Source of the DNA: Betaproteobacteria bacterium
Lineage (GTDB): Bacteria > Pseudomonadota > Gammaproteobacteria > Burkholderiales > SG8-39
Reading direction: 5' to 3'
DNA: 64,000 bases
Assembly (NCBI GenBank): GCA_016234705.1
Contig: JACRAS010000051.1
Location: forward strand, 1-64,000
Shown: piece after piece, positions 51,568 to 59,074 of the stretch
Layout of the letters: each line of letters starts with the position of its first letter
Numbering within the stretch: the first letter of the stretch is position 1
Notes under the pieces: generated by a model
Database searches by the model: none
Seen by the model: the letters and a program-made list of their open reading frames with translations, nothing else
Told to the model about the DNA's origin: nothing
Program-made: the position numbers and the translations under genes

Positions 51568-53136
51568 TCAGCGCCAGGGCACCAGCCCCTTTTCGCCGGC
51601 AAGCCAATTCTTGAGCTCGCCTTTCTTGACCTTGGCATTCGTCGTCTTCGGCAACTCCTTGACGAAGACGATGTGCTTGGGCGTCTCCGGCCGGCTTAGC
51701 TTGCCGTCGCAGAACGCGATGATCTGCGCCGCAGTCGCATCCGCATGCGAGGCCTTCTTCACCACGATGGCCACCACCGCCTCGCCCCACTCCGGATGCG
51801 GCACCCCGACCACCGCCACCTCCTCGATCGCCGGGTGCTCGACCAGGATCGCCTCGACGGAGGACGGAAACACGTTCACCGCGCCGGTGATGATCATGAA
51901 TTTCTGGCGATCCAGCAGATACAGGTAGCCGCGCTCGTCGAGCCGGCCGATGTCGTTGGTCCGCAGCCAGCCATCGGGCAGGGCCTCCGCCGTCGCCTGC
52001 GGCAGGTTGCGAAAACCCTTCATCATGGTGTTGCCGCGCAGCCAGATCTCACCGGGCTCGCCGACGGGCAACGGCATGCCGGACTCGTCGCGGATCGAGC
52101 AGTCGTAGTGGATCGCGACGCGTCCCACCGACTTCAGCAGGCCCGGCTCCTCGCGCAGCGCCCGCTCGTGGTCCGCATTGGTCAGGTAGCTGATCCAGCC
52201 GCCGGTGGCCTCGGTCATCGCATAGGTTTGCAGCAGCGCGACCTTGAAAGTCGTTTTGGCGTCGCGGATCAGCTTCGGCGTGGCCGGCGACGAGCCGTAG
52301 ATCATCATGCGCAGCGAGGACAGGTCGTACACCGAATTGGCCTGTACTTCGCTGACCGCCCGCTGCAGTATGGTTGGCACCAGCAGACACACCGTCACCC
52401 CGAAGCGCCCGATTTCACGCAGGAAACTTTGGATCTGGAATGCGCCGTCGGGGATTGCGGTGGTCATCGCGTTGCCGAGACCGAAGCTGCTCATCATCAC
52501 GACGATCCAAGCCGACGCGCCGGGCATGTACCAGATGTCGTCGGGCCCCAAGCCGAACGAGGTCAGCGAGTGCAGGATGCAGTTGGTGCCCCCCTCCTGG
52601 GTCAGCATCACGCCCTTGGGGACGCCGGTCGTGCCGGAGGTGTAGCTGATGAGCAGCAGGTCATCGGGCGCGATCGGCGGCCAGGTCGGTTCGCCCTGCG
52701 CCTGCGCCAGCAGCGACTCGTAGTCGAGCGCGAAGCCGTGCTCCTCGCCGAAGCCGATCAGCGTCACGCCGAGTCTCTGGATCTCCGCCACGCGCTCGGC
52801 GGCGAGGTGCTTGCAGCGCGCGTCAACCAGCAGGTACTTGGTGCCGCTGTCCTTCAGCATGTGCAGCATCTCGGGCCAGGGGTACTGGGTGTTCAGGCCG
52901 ACCCGCGGCGCGCCGATCTTCATGCAGGCGAAGAAGTGCTCGTAGACCTCGAAGGTCTCCTGCGTCAGGATCGCGACGGTCTCGTCCTTGCGATGCCCGA
53001 GCTTCTGCAGCGCAACCGCGAAGCGGTCGGAGCGCTGGTCCATCCGTGCCCAGGTGGCCGAGCGTTCGCCGCACAGGTAGGCGGTCTTGGTCGGGTAGTT
53101 GCGCGCGCAGCGCTTGATCATGTCTCTGGGCAGCAT
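51568..53136 (-). CDS. AMP-dependent acyl/aryl-CoA ligase
   Basis: 522 residues, ANL superfamily. Activates a carboxylic acid as acyl-AMP and then as CoA thioester. Motifs: the P-loop ISYTSGTTGVPKGVMLTQ (about 180), YAMTEATGGW (about 320), DGWLRTNDIGRLDERGYLYL and DRQKFMIITGAVNVFPSSVE (hinge and CoA-site), PKHIVFVKELPKTTNAKVKK with the catalytic C-terminal Lys. It could activate an aryl-acetate or fatty acid for the neighbouring oxidoreductase; the substrate is not determinable. The 3' end faces the remnant of a related ligase. A run of 11 C lies about 97 bp upstream of its start. Confidence 0.9.
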   Translation of the reverse strand: MLPRDMIKRCARNYPTKTAYLCGERSATWARMDQRSDRFAVALQKLGHRKDETVAILTQETFEVYEHFFACMKIGAPRVGLNTQYPWPEMLHMLKDSGTKYLLVDARCKHLAAERVAEIQRLGVTLIGFGEEHGFALDYESLLAQAQGEPTWPPIAPDDLLLISYTSGTTGVPKGVMLTQEGGTNCILHSLTSFGLGPDDIWYMPGASAWIVVMMSSFGLGNAMTTAIPDGAFQIQSFLREIGRFGVTVCLLVPTILQRAVSEVQANSVYDLSSLRMMIYGSSPATPKLIRDAKTTFKVALLQTYAMTEATGGWISYLTNADHERALREEPGLLKSVGRVAIHYDCSIRDESGMPLPVGEPGEIWLRGNTMMKGFRNLPQATAEALPDGWLRTNDIGRLDERGYLYLLDRQKFMIITGAVNVFPSSVEAILVEHPAIEEVAVVGVPHPEWGEAVVAIVVKKASHADATAAQIIAFCDGKLSRPETPKHIVFVKELPKTTNAKVKKGELKNWLAGEKGLVPWR

Positions 53137-53232
53137 GGCGGTCTCCTGTATCAGGCAAGTATAGGCATAGGAAATTCGTAACTACTCAGGTGGCCATCAC
53201 CATGATGCCACCAACATGGTGTTGATATTCTA

Positions 53233-53243
53233 CCCCCCCCCCC
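53233..53243. repeat. homopolymer run of 11 C
   Basis: Located 97 bp upstream of the minus-strand CoA ligase start, within the promoter-proximal gap 53137-53384. On the coding strand it is a G tract. It may vary in length by slippage, or be a sequencing weak point. Confidence 0.8.
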
Positions 53244-53384
53244 GTGTCAAGGCCGCGGCCGTGTACAGAGGTGGCCCGGTTTGTTAGGTCAGGTTTTCGG
53301 GTTTCTTAAGGGAGATCCCGCCGGTTGCGGTTATCCACGGCGCCGCCGCCCGCCCCTCTAAGGCGGACGGCGAGCGGCGCGGTG

Positions 53385-53546
53385 ATGACGGGCACCACGA
53401 TTTTCCTGGTAAATCAGAACGCGCGCGCGGCGCCGGCTGTCGCCGACCGCGCCTGCGTGCTCGAGACCGGGCGCGTGGTGCTCACGGGCAGCGGCGCCGA
53501 ACTGCTCGAAGACAAACAGGTGAAGGAGGCTTACCTCGGCTTGTAA
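53385..53546 (+). pseudogene. C-terminal remnant of LivF (branched-chain amino acid ABC ATPase)
   Basis: 53 residues: MTGTTIFLVNQNARAAPAVA, then RACVLETGRVVLTGSGAELL and KEAYLGL, which is the last part of LivF including the conserved VLETGRVVLTG and KEAYLG ending. Walker A, Q-loop and Walker B regions are missing and there is no LivG or permease nearby. Confidence 0.75.
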
Positions 53547-53564
53547 TTCTGTTTTCATATCCGG

Positions 53565-53591
53565 CCCGTTGCAAATTCATTTTGCAACGGG
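53565..53591. terminator. bidirectional hairpin terminator candidate
   Basis: CCCGTTGCAAA and TTTGCAACGGG form an 11-bp perfect stem with a TTCAT loop, followed on the plus strand by TTCTTT. It includes the last codons and stop of the minus-strand PilZ gene and ends the plus-strand LivF remnant. Confidence 0.6.
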
Positions 53592-54344
53592 TTCTTTCAG
53601 CTTGGGGCGATCTTCGCCAAACTCGATGACGAACCTGTTGAGGAGCGCGTCTATGCCCTTGGGCTTGCCGAGAAACTTCACTCCGGAGCGCCGTGCGAGG
53701 CTGCCATCGGGCTGCGCGATCGAAACCGTGTAGCGCACCTCGAGGTCGGCAACGATCGGTTTGCTGCCCGAGATCATGATCTTGCATCCTCTGAGCACGG
53801 TGCCGGGCGCCAGCTTTACGCCCGAGTCATAAATCATGCCGCCCATGCCGCTACGGCTGATGTCAACGATACGCGCCTCAAACGGCGCGACGCCGGCGTT
53901 GTCGGCGATGCAACGCAGCGACGCGTCCGCAGGGATCTTGAACCTCGGGTGCTCACGCTGTCGTGATCGGACCAGCGCCAGAGGAAGCGCGAACCGAACC
54001 GCGGGGTCGCCGTCGAACACCGTCTCGGACGGCGCGGCTGCCGCGAATTCGATGCGCCCGCGCTTGTCGCTTGTCCGAAACACCACGGACGCCTGTTCCA
54101 GCAGCGCGGCGTTGGCCCGCCGTTCCTCGCCGTAGGCGAGAACGAAGAATTCCCCGTACTGATCGACGTGCAGCAGCCGCGTCAGAAACAGTTGCCCGGC
54201 GTCCCCGACTTCCGCCGACAGTAGCGCGCGATCACGGGCGAGCTGCTGCAGAATGCGCGTAATCTCGATGCGGGAACGAAACAGCGCCCCGGTGGCGCGC
54301 GAGGCGTCTTCCGGCGTCTGCTCCGTATCTCCAGCCTTGATCAT
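53577..54344 (-). CDS. PilZ-domain flagellar brake protein, YcgR-like
   Basis: 255 residues from MIKAGDTEQTPEDASRATGA. An N-terminal YcgR-type domain (about 25-130, RSRIEITRILQQLARDRALL, LLHVDQYGEFFVLAYG) is followed by a C-terminal PilZ domain with the c-di-GMP-binding arginines in RQREHPRFKIP and DISRSGMGGM. It links c-di-GMP to flagellar motor speed; no flagellar genes are nearby. A longer frame to 54383 was rejected for lack of similarity. Confidence 0.86.
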   Translation of the reverse strand: MIKAGDTEQTPEDASRATGALFRSRIEITRILQQLARDRALLSAEVGDAGQLFLTRLLHVDQYGEFFVLAYGEERRANAALLEQASVVFRTSDKRGRIEFAAAAPSETVFDGDPAVRFALPLALVRSRQREHPRFKIPADASLRCIADNAGVAPFEARIVDISRSGMGGMIYDSGVKLAPGTVLRGCKIMISGSKPIVADLEVRYTVSIAQPDGSLARRSGVKFLGKPKGIDALLNRFVIEFGEDRPKLKEPVAK

Positions 54345-54469
54345 GTCCGGCCTCAATGGGCAAACAGCATACCTCGGACGCAACTTCCTTCAACTACCCG
54401 AATTTGCCCGGGCCGGGATCCCTCGGGCTATCGCATCACCCTGCCTGCCGCAGCTCCCTGTGCCGGGGT

Positions 54470-55120
54470 TTATTTTCTTCGCGGCGGCTGGTGATGGCGC
54501 AGCTTCTGCGCCTCGCGCTCGAGCGGGTCGCGCAAGCGCAGCAGCTTTGCCTGCCTGTTGGTGATCAGCGGATAGTGCCGGGCGGCGTCCAGCGCCCAGC
54601 CCACATCCCAGCAGCTTTTCTTTTGCGTCACCCATGACTTCGGGTCCAGCCGGCGCAGGTCGAAGGCGGCCGAGTAGCTGCGCAGCGTCTTCTGGTGGCG
54701 CTTGTTGCAGTACTCGTGAAAATAGGACATCGCCAGTTCGCGCAGGCTGCGGTACACGGGGTCGCGCCAGCGCAGCGCCGGATGGTTGGTCTTGGAAATC
54801 GCGCCCCAGCAGCCATCGCGGCGGAACAGCGTCACGGTATGGTCGTAGTCGCGGGTCGCCTTGAGGTCCAAGAGCAGCGGCGGCTCGCCGTGCACCCACA
54901 GTGCCGCGGCGGCGATCATGGCGCCTTCGATGCACAGCGCGCGGCGCTGGTCGAGCGCTTCGCGCACCGACAGGCAGGTTTCGCCGCCGATCTCGAAGTT
55001 CTGCGGAACGGCGTCGATGTAAGCCTGGATTTTCTCCGGAGTGTTAAGACGCCTGAGGAGTGCAAACTCGGCTCTGGTGAGGCCCAGATCCTCACGGCGG
55101 GCAAAGCGCTTTTTCTTCAT
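54470..55120 (-). CDS. transglutaminase-like protein of unknown function
   Basis: 216 residues. The arrangement RRALCIEGAMIAAAALWVHG, then DYDHTVTLFRRDGCWGAISK with a following Asn-His, resembles the Cys-His(-Asp) core of transglutaminase/NlpC-like folds: Cys before a hydrophobic helix, His before a strand. The C-terminal part is basic, with RHYPLITNRQAKLLRLRDPL. The start overlaps the end of the TfoX-like gene by four bases, so they are coupled. Catalytic activity is inference. Confidence 0.6.
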   Translation of the reverse strand: MKKKRFARREDLGLTRAEFALLRRLNTPEKIQAYIDAVPQNFEIGGETCLSVREALDQRRALCIEGAMIAAAALWVHGEPPLLLDLKATRDYDHTVTLFRRDGCWGAISKTNHPALRWRDPVYRSLRELAMSYFHEYCNKRHQKTLRSYSAAFDLRRLDPKSWVTQKKSCWDVGWALDAARHYPLITNRQAKLLRLRDPLEREAQKLRHHQPPRRK

Positions 55121-55635
55121 CTTGTCCGCTTGCCACGCTTCACTGGTTTTGCCGGCCGGGCGGTTTTCTTGTTTACGGCCTTTTTGCCGGACGGCTTCGC
55201 CGAAGGCGCTTTTTTCACCGGCTGTTTCGTAACTGGATTGGCTGCCCGATTTTTTTTCGCCGGCCGCGCGATTTTCCTGGCGGCCTGGGCTTGCCCGGCA
55301 GCCTGTTTTTTCGCGTTCGTACGCAAGGCCGCGGCATAGGCGGTGCGCGCCCAGGGTAGCATCAGTTCGGGCGATTCCATCGCGTCCTCCGGCGCGCGGA
55401 AGAAGCCGAGCGTGGCGCGCTTGCCCTTGCGCGCATAGCTGAAAATCTCGCAGCCCGCCTGCTCGAACTCGATGCGGTTCATCTCGTCCGCCTTGAGGTA
55501 GAGCGTGTCCTCCGACACGAGGGCGAACATCAGGCCGTCCAGATACACGCCGTGGCCGCCGAACATGCGGCGCGACACCACGGTGCCGAACGGCCCGAAC
55601 AACTCGATCACATAGTCGACGAAATCATCGGACAT
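55117..55635 (-). CDS. TfoX N-terminal domain protein with lysine/alanine-rich tail
   Basis: 172 residues. Residues 1-105 match the TfoX/Sxy N-terminal domain (RRMFGGHGVYLDGLMFALVS, LYLKADEMNR, LGFFRAPEDAMESPELMLPW). Residues 108-172 are a low-complexity Lys/Ala/Pro tail (KKAPSAKPSGKKAVNKKTAR), resembling histone H1-like nucleoid tails. Canonical TfoX regulates competence; many short relatives have unknown roles. The tail suggests DNA or RNA binding. Confidence 0.82.
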   Translation of the reverse strand: MSDDFVDYVIELFGPFGTVVSRRMFGGHGVYLDGLMFALVSEDTLYLKADEMNRIEFEQAGCEIFSYARKGKRATLGFFRAPEDAMESPELMLPWARTAYAAALRTNAKKQAAGQAQAARKIARPAKKNRAANPVTKQPVKKAPSAKPSGKKAVNKKTARPAKPVKRGKRTR

Positions 55636-55740
55636 CTTCTGGATCCGCCTGTTGTTGAACTCCTGCGGCGGATTGTAGAGCTTGGCGCCCCGCTAGCCAA
55701 GCGCGGTCTTGGCCGGCGCCGGCCAGGGTGAGTTTGCCCG

Positions 55741-56262
55741 TCAGGCCGCTTTCCTCTGCGGATCCGGTTCCGGGCGCCGCCTGAACAGGGGTTCGGGCCG
55801 CTCGACCGAAGCCTGGTAGGCCTCGCTAAAATCGTCGAAGGCGGAGAGCGCCTGCTCGGGGTTCTGATCCGCGCGCAGGGCAAAGGCATCGAAGCCGCAG
55901 CGCGAGAGATAGCAGAGCTGGTCGCGCAGCACGTCGCCGATGGCGCGCAGCTCGCCGCGGTAGCCATGGCGCTCGCGCAACAGGCGCGCAAGCGAATAGC
56001 CGCGGCCGTCGGTAAAGCTGGCAAAACGCACCGCAATCACCTCGAAGCGGGCCAGATCCTGCGCGATCGTGCTTGGGTCCGTGTCCGTTTGCAGCCACAC
56101 GCCGATGTGCCCGAGGCGAGACGAAAGGATATCGCGCTCGCGCATCCACAGCTCCAGCGGCACGACAAAATCGCCGTCCGCGGGCAGCGACCCGCCCGAT
56201 CCCTGCTCAAGCAACTGCCAGCCGTCTTGAATCACGGCGCGGTGTCTGATGATCTGTGCCAT
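55741..56262 (-). CDS. DUF934 protein, sulfite-reductase associated
   Basis: 173 residues from MAQIIRHRAVIQDGWQLLEQ; AAGGA lies eight bases before this ATG. Conserved GVWLQTDTDPSTIAQDLARF, VIAVRFASFTDGRGYSLARL, and GELRAIGDVLRDQLCYLSRC are typical of the family, which is always found next to ferredoxin-type CysI and is thought to supply or replace a CysJ/ferredoxin-linked function. Its first 56 bases overlap the end of cysI in another frame, so the two are translationally coupled. Confidence 0.92.
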   Translation of the reverse strand: MAQIIRHRAVIQDGWQLLEQGSGGSLPADGDFVVPLELWMRERDILSSRLGHIGVWLQTDTDPSTIAQDLARFEVIAVRFASFTDGRGYSLARLLRERHGYRGELRAIGDVLRDQLCYLSRCGFDAFALRADQNPEQALSAFDDFSEAYQASVERPEPLFRRRPEPDPQRKAA

Positions 56263-57982
56263 ACACATAGTCCTTGAAAGGTTCGACGCCGATGCGGCGC
56301 ACCGTGTCGATGAAGCGCTCTTCCTCGCCTTCGCGCTCGGCGAGATAGACCTCGATCAGCTTTTCGATGACCTCGGGCACCTGATCCCGGGCGAACGCCG
56401 GGCCGATCACCTTGCCCAGCGACGCGTCCGCGCCTTGCGCGCCGCCGATGGAGATCTGGTAGAACTCCTCGCCCTGCTTGTCCACGCCGAGAATGCCGAT
56501 GTGGCCGATGTGGTGATGGCCGCAGGAATTCATGCAGCCCGAGATGTTGAGGTCGATCTCGCCGATATCGTGCAGGTAATCCAGATCGTCGAAACGCCGC
56601 TGGATCGCCTCGGCCACGGGGATGGTTTTGGCATTGGCGAGCGAGCAGAAATCCCCGCCGGGGCAGGCGATGATATTGGTCAGAAGGCCGATGTTGGGCG
56701 TAGCCAGGCCGAGCGGCTTGATTTCGCGCCACAAGGCGTGCAGATCGGAGGCGCGCACGTCCGCAAGGATCAGGTTTTGCTCGTGGGAGACGCGCAGCTC
56801 GCCGAAAGAATAGCGCTCGGCCAGGCCGGCGATGGCATCCATTTGCGCAGCAGACGCATCGCCGGGCGCGGCGCCGGTGCGCTTGAGCGACAGCGTCACC
56901 GCGGCATAGCCCGGCACCTTGTGCGGGTGAACGTTGCGCCGGTGCCAGTTGGCGAAGGCCTTTTCCGCGGCGAGCATCGCTTCGACGAAGGCGTCCTTTG
57001 GCGGCAGTCGGGCGTAGGCGGGGCGGGTGAAACGGCCTTGAATGCGCCGCACTTCCTCCTCGATCAAGGTCGCCGGGCCGTCCCTCAAGTGCGACCATTC
57101 TTCCTCGACCTTCTGCGCGAACACCGCCGGCGTGAGTTCCTTCACCAGGATCTTGATGCGCGCCTTGTACTTGTTGTCACGCCGGCCGTAGCGGTTGTAC
57201 ACGCGCAGAATCGCCTCGAGGTAGGTCAGCAGGTGGCGCCAGGGCAGGAACTCGCGGATCGCGTGGCCGACGATGGGCGTGCGGCCGAGGCCGCCGCCGA
57301 CGATGACGCGAAAGCCCACGGCGCCTTGACCGGCGCCGTCCAAATCTACGCCTTGACCGGCGCGGTCCAGGCCATCGCCTTGGCCGGCGCCGTCCACACC
57401 GTCGGCGCTGCGCCGCGCATGCAGGCCGATGTCGTGCACCCAGGTCGCGGCGCGGTCGGCCGCGCTGCCGCTGACCGCGATCTTGAACTTGCGCGGCAGG
57501 TAGGCGAATTCCGGGTGCAGGGTGGACCACTGCCGTATGAGCTCGCACCAGACGAAAGAATCGACGATTTCGTCCCGTGCCACGCCGGCAAAATGGTCGG
57601 TGGTGGTATTGCGCACGCAGTTGCCGGAGGTCTGGATGGCGTGCATCTGCACCTCGGCCAGTTCGGCCAGGATGTCGGGCGCCTGATCCAGCCTGGGCCA
57701 GTTGAACTGGACGTTCTGGCGGGTGGAGAAGTGCGCGTACCCCTTGTCGTAGGCGCGTGCTATGTGGGCAAGCCGTTTTAACTGCGCCGACGAAACCAGG
57801 CCATAGGGGATCGCCACGCGCAGCATCGGCGCGTAGCGCTGGATGTAGAGGCCGTTCTGCAGCCGCAGCGGGCGGAAGTCGTCCTCCGACAACTCGCCGG
57901 CAAGATGGCGGCGCGTCTGGTCGCGGAACTGGCTTACGCGCTCGTCCACGATGCGCTGGTCGATTTCGTCGTATCGGTACAT
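56207..57982 (-). CDS. cysI: sulfite (nitrite/sulfite) reductase hemoprotein, ferredoxin type, with internal repeat insert
   Basis: 591 residues from MYRYDEIDQRIVDERVSQFR. Siroheme/[4Fe-4S] enzyme reducing sulfite to sulfide. Two ferrodoxin-like nitrite/sulfite reductase halves; cluster ligands in IIACPGGDFCSLAN and SGCMNSCGHHHIGH; conserved TSGNCVRNTTTDHFAGVA and GGGLGRTPIVGHAIREF. Between HDIGLHARR (186-191) and GFRVIVGG (223 on), where relatives have a short turn, lies a three-unit 9-residue repeat DGVDGAGQG / DGLDRAGQG / VDLDGAGQG (194-220). An upstream frame to 58042 was rejected. It is divergent from cysB and should be CysB regulated. Confidence 0.93.
   Translation of the reverse strand: MYRYDEIDQRIVDERVSQFRDQTRRHLAGELSEDDFRPLRLQNGLYIQRYAPMLRVAIPYGLVSSAQLKRLAHIARAYDKGYAHFSTRQNVQFNWPRLDQAPDILAELAEVQMHAIQTSGNCVRNTTTDHFAGVARDEIVDSFVWCELIRQWSTLHPEFAYLPRKFKIAVSGSAADRAATWVHDIGLHARRSADGVDGAGQGDGLDRAGQGVDLDGAGQGAVGFRVIVGGGLGRTPIVGHAIREFLPWRHLLTYLEAILRVYNRYGRRDNKYKARIKILVKELTPAVFAQKVEEEWSHLRDGPATLIEEEVRRIQGRFTRPAYARLPPKDAFVEAMLAAEKAFANWHRRNVHPHKVPGYAAVTLSLKRTGAAPGDASAAQMDAIAGLAERYSFGELRVSHEQNLILADVRASDLHALWREIKPLGLATPNIGLLTNIIACPGGDFCSLANAKTIPVAEAIQRRFDDLDYLHDIGEIDLNISGCMNSCGHHHIGHIGILGVDKQGEEFYQISIGGAQGADASLGKVIGPAFARDQVPEVIEKLIEVYLAEREGEEERFIDTVRRIGVEPFKDYVYGTDHQTPRRDSRRLAVA
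57322..57402. repeat. 27-bp tandem repeat, three copies, inside cysI
   Basis: Units at 57322-57348, 57349-57375 and 57376-57402, each beginning CGCCTT, with the shared core CCGGCGC(C/G)GTCCA. They are in frame (9 codons each) and encode Gly/Asp-rich repeats, residues 194-220 of CysI. Confidence 0.88.
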
Positions 57983-58000
57983 GCTGTCTTCGGCCTGCTG

Positions 58001-58024
58001 GCCTGCCCGCCCTCGCGGGCAGGC
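58001..58024. promoter_or_regulatory. hairpin in the cysI leader
   Basis: GCCTGCCCGC and GCGGGCAGGC form a perfect 10-bp stem with a CCTC loop, 19 bp upstream of the cysI ATG in the transcribed leader. The adjoining 58025-58130 is A+T rich (TTATAA, TTATAAG, TATACATATAA), as expected for divergent CysB-controlled promoters. Confidence 0.55.
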
Positions 58025-58130
58025 GGTTATAAGATTTGCCAATACAGGCCGTAGCGTAATAAACTCGGGTTATAAGAAGAACGAATAAATAGGAATATAC
58101 ATATAACGAAGCGGTATTTAGACCCAGGCC

Positions 58131-59072
58131 ATGAATTTTCAACAACTGCGCTATGTGCGCGAGACGGTGCGCCGCGGGCTCAATCTCACCGAGGCCGCCA
58201 ACGCCCTGCACACCTCGCAACCGGGGGTGTCGAAGCAGATCCGCGAACTCGAGCACGAGCTCGGCTTCGATATTTTCGTGCGCCGCGGCAAGCGCATCAC
58301 TGCGCTCACCGAGCCGGGGACGGCGGTGCTCGGCATCATCGAGCGCGTGCTGCAGGAAGCCGACAACCTGAAGCGCGCGGCGCACGACTTCAGCGACCGG
58401 GATTCGGGCGGACTCACTGTTGCCACCACCCATACCCAGGCGCGTTACGCGCTGCCGCGCGTGGTGGGCGAATTCAAGCGCCGCTATCCCCGGGTCCACC
58501 TGACGCTGCAGCAGGGCAACCCGCTGCAACTGGCCGAGATGGTGCAGGCCGGAGCGGCCGACATCGCCATCGCGACCGAGGCGCTCGAAGATTTCCCGGG
58601 ACTGCTCGCCTTGCCCGGATACACCTGGAGCCATTGCGTGGTGGTGCCGGCCAGGCACGCCTTGCTCAAGGCCGGAACGCTCACCCTGGAGGCGCTGGCG
58701 AAATACCCGATCGTGACTTACGATACCGCGTTCGCCGGGCGCACGCACATCGATGCCGCTTTCGCCGCGCGCGGGCTGGGCGTGGACGTGGTGCTGTCGG
58801 CCATCGACGCCGACGTGATCAAGACCTACGTCGAACTGGGCCTGGGCGTGGGCATCATCGCCGCCATGGCCTTCGACGCGAAGCGCGATCTGAAGCTGCG
58901 CGCGCTCGAGTGTTCGCACCTGTTCCGTTCCAATACCACGCGCGTGGCGGTAAAGCGCGGCAGCCTGCTGCGCGGCTATGCCTATGAATTCATCGAACTG
59001 TTCGCCCCGGCCCTGAACCGCAAGCTGATCGAGCGCGCGCTGGCGGGGGAGGGCGAGCTGTACGAACTCTGA
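58131..59072 (+). CDS. cysB: LysR-family sulfur regulator CysB
   Basis: 313 residues. N-terminal winged HTH (MNFQQLRYVRETVRRGLNLT and ALHTSQPGVSKQIRELEHEL), then the effector domain with ATTHTQARYALP, the CysB/Cbl inducer motif, and VLSAIDADVIKTYVELGLGV. It senses O-acetylserine/N-acetylserine and activates sulfate-assimilation genes. It is divergent from cysI, sharing a 148-bp A+T-rich regulatory region. A MATE exporter starts two bases after its stop. Confidence 0.95.
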   Translation: MNFQQLRYVRETVRRGLNLTEAANALHTSQPGVSKQIRELEHELGFDIFVRRGKRITALTEPGTAVLGIIERVLQEADNLKRAAHDFSDRDSGGLTVATTHTQARYALPRVVGEFKRRYPRVHLTLQQGNPLQLAEMVQAGAADIAIATEALEDFPGLLALPGYTWSHCVVVPARHALLKAGTLTLEALAKYPIVTYDTAFAGRTHIDAAFAARGLGVDVVLSAIDADVIKTYVELGLGVGIIAAMAFDAKRDLKLRALECSHLFRSNTTRVAVKRGSLLRGYAYEFIELFAPALNRKLIERALAGEGELYEL

Positions 59073-59074
59073 GC

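Noticed and set aside
53170-53225. Imperfect palindrome with GGTGGC and GCCACC arms near the ligase start
   Set aside because: Only six-base arms with a messy centre; too weak to list as an operator.
56249-57781. 510-codon plus-strand frame opposite cysI
   Set aside because: Antisense shadow; the 27-bp repeat makes it look periodic too, but no protein family is apparent.
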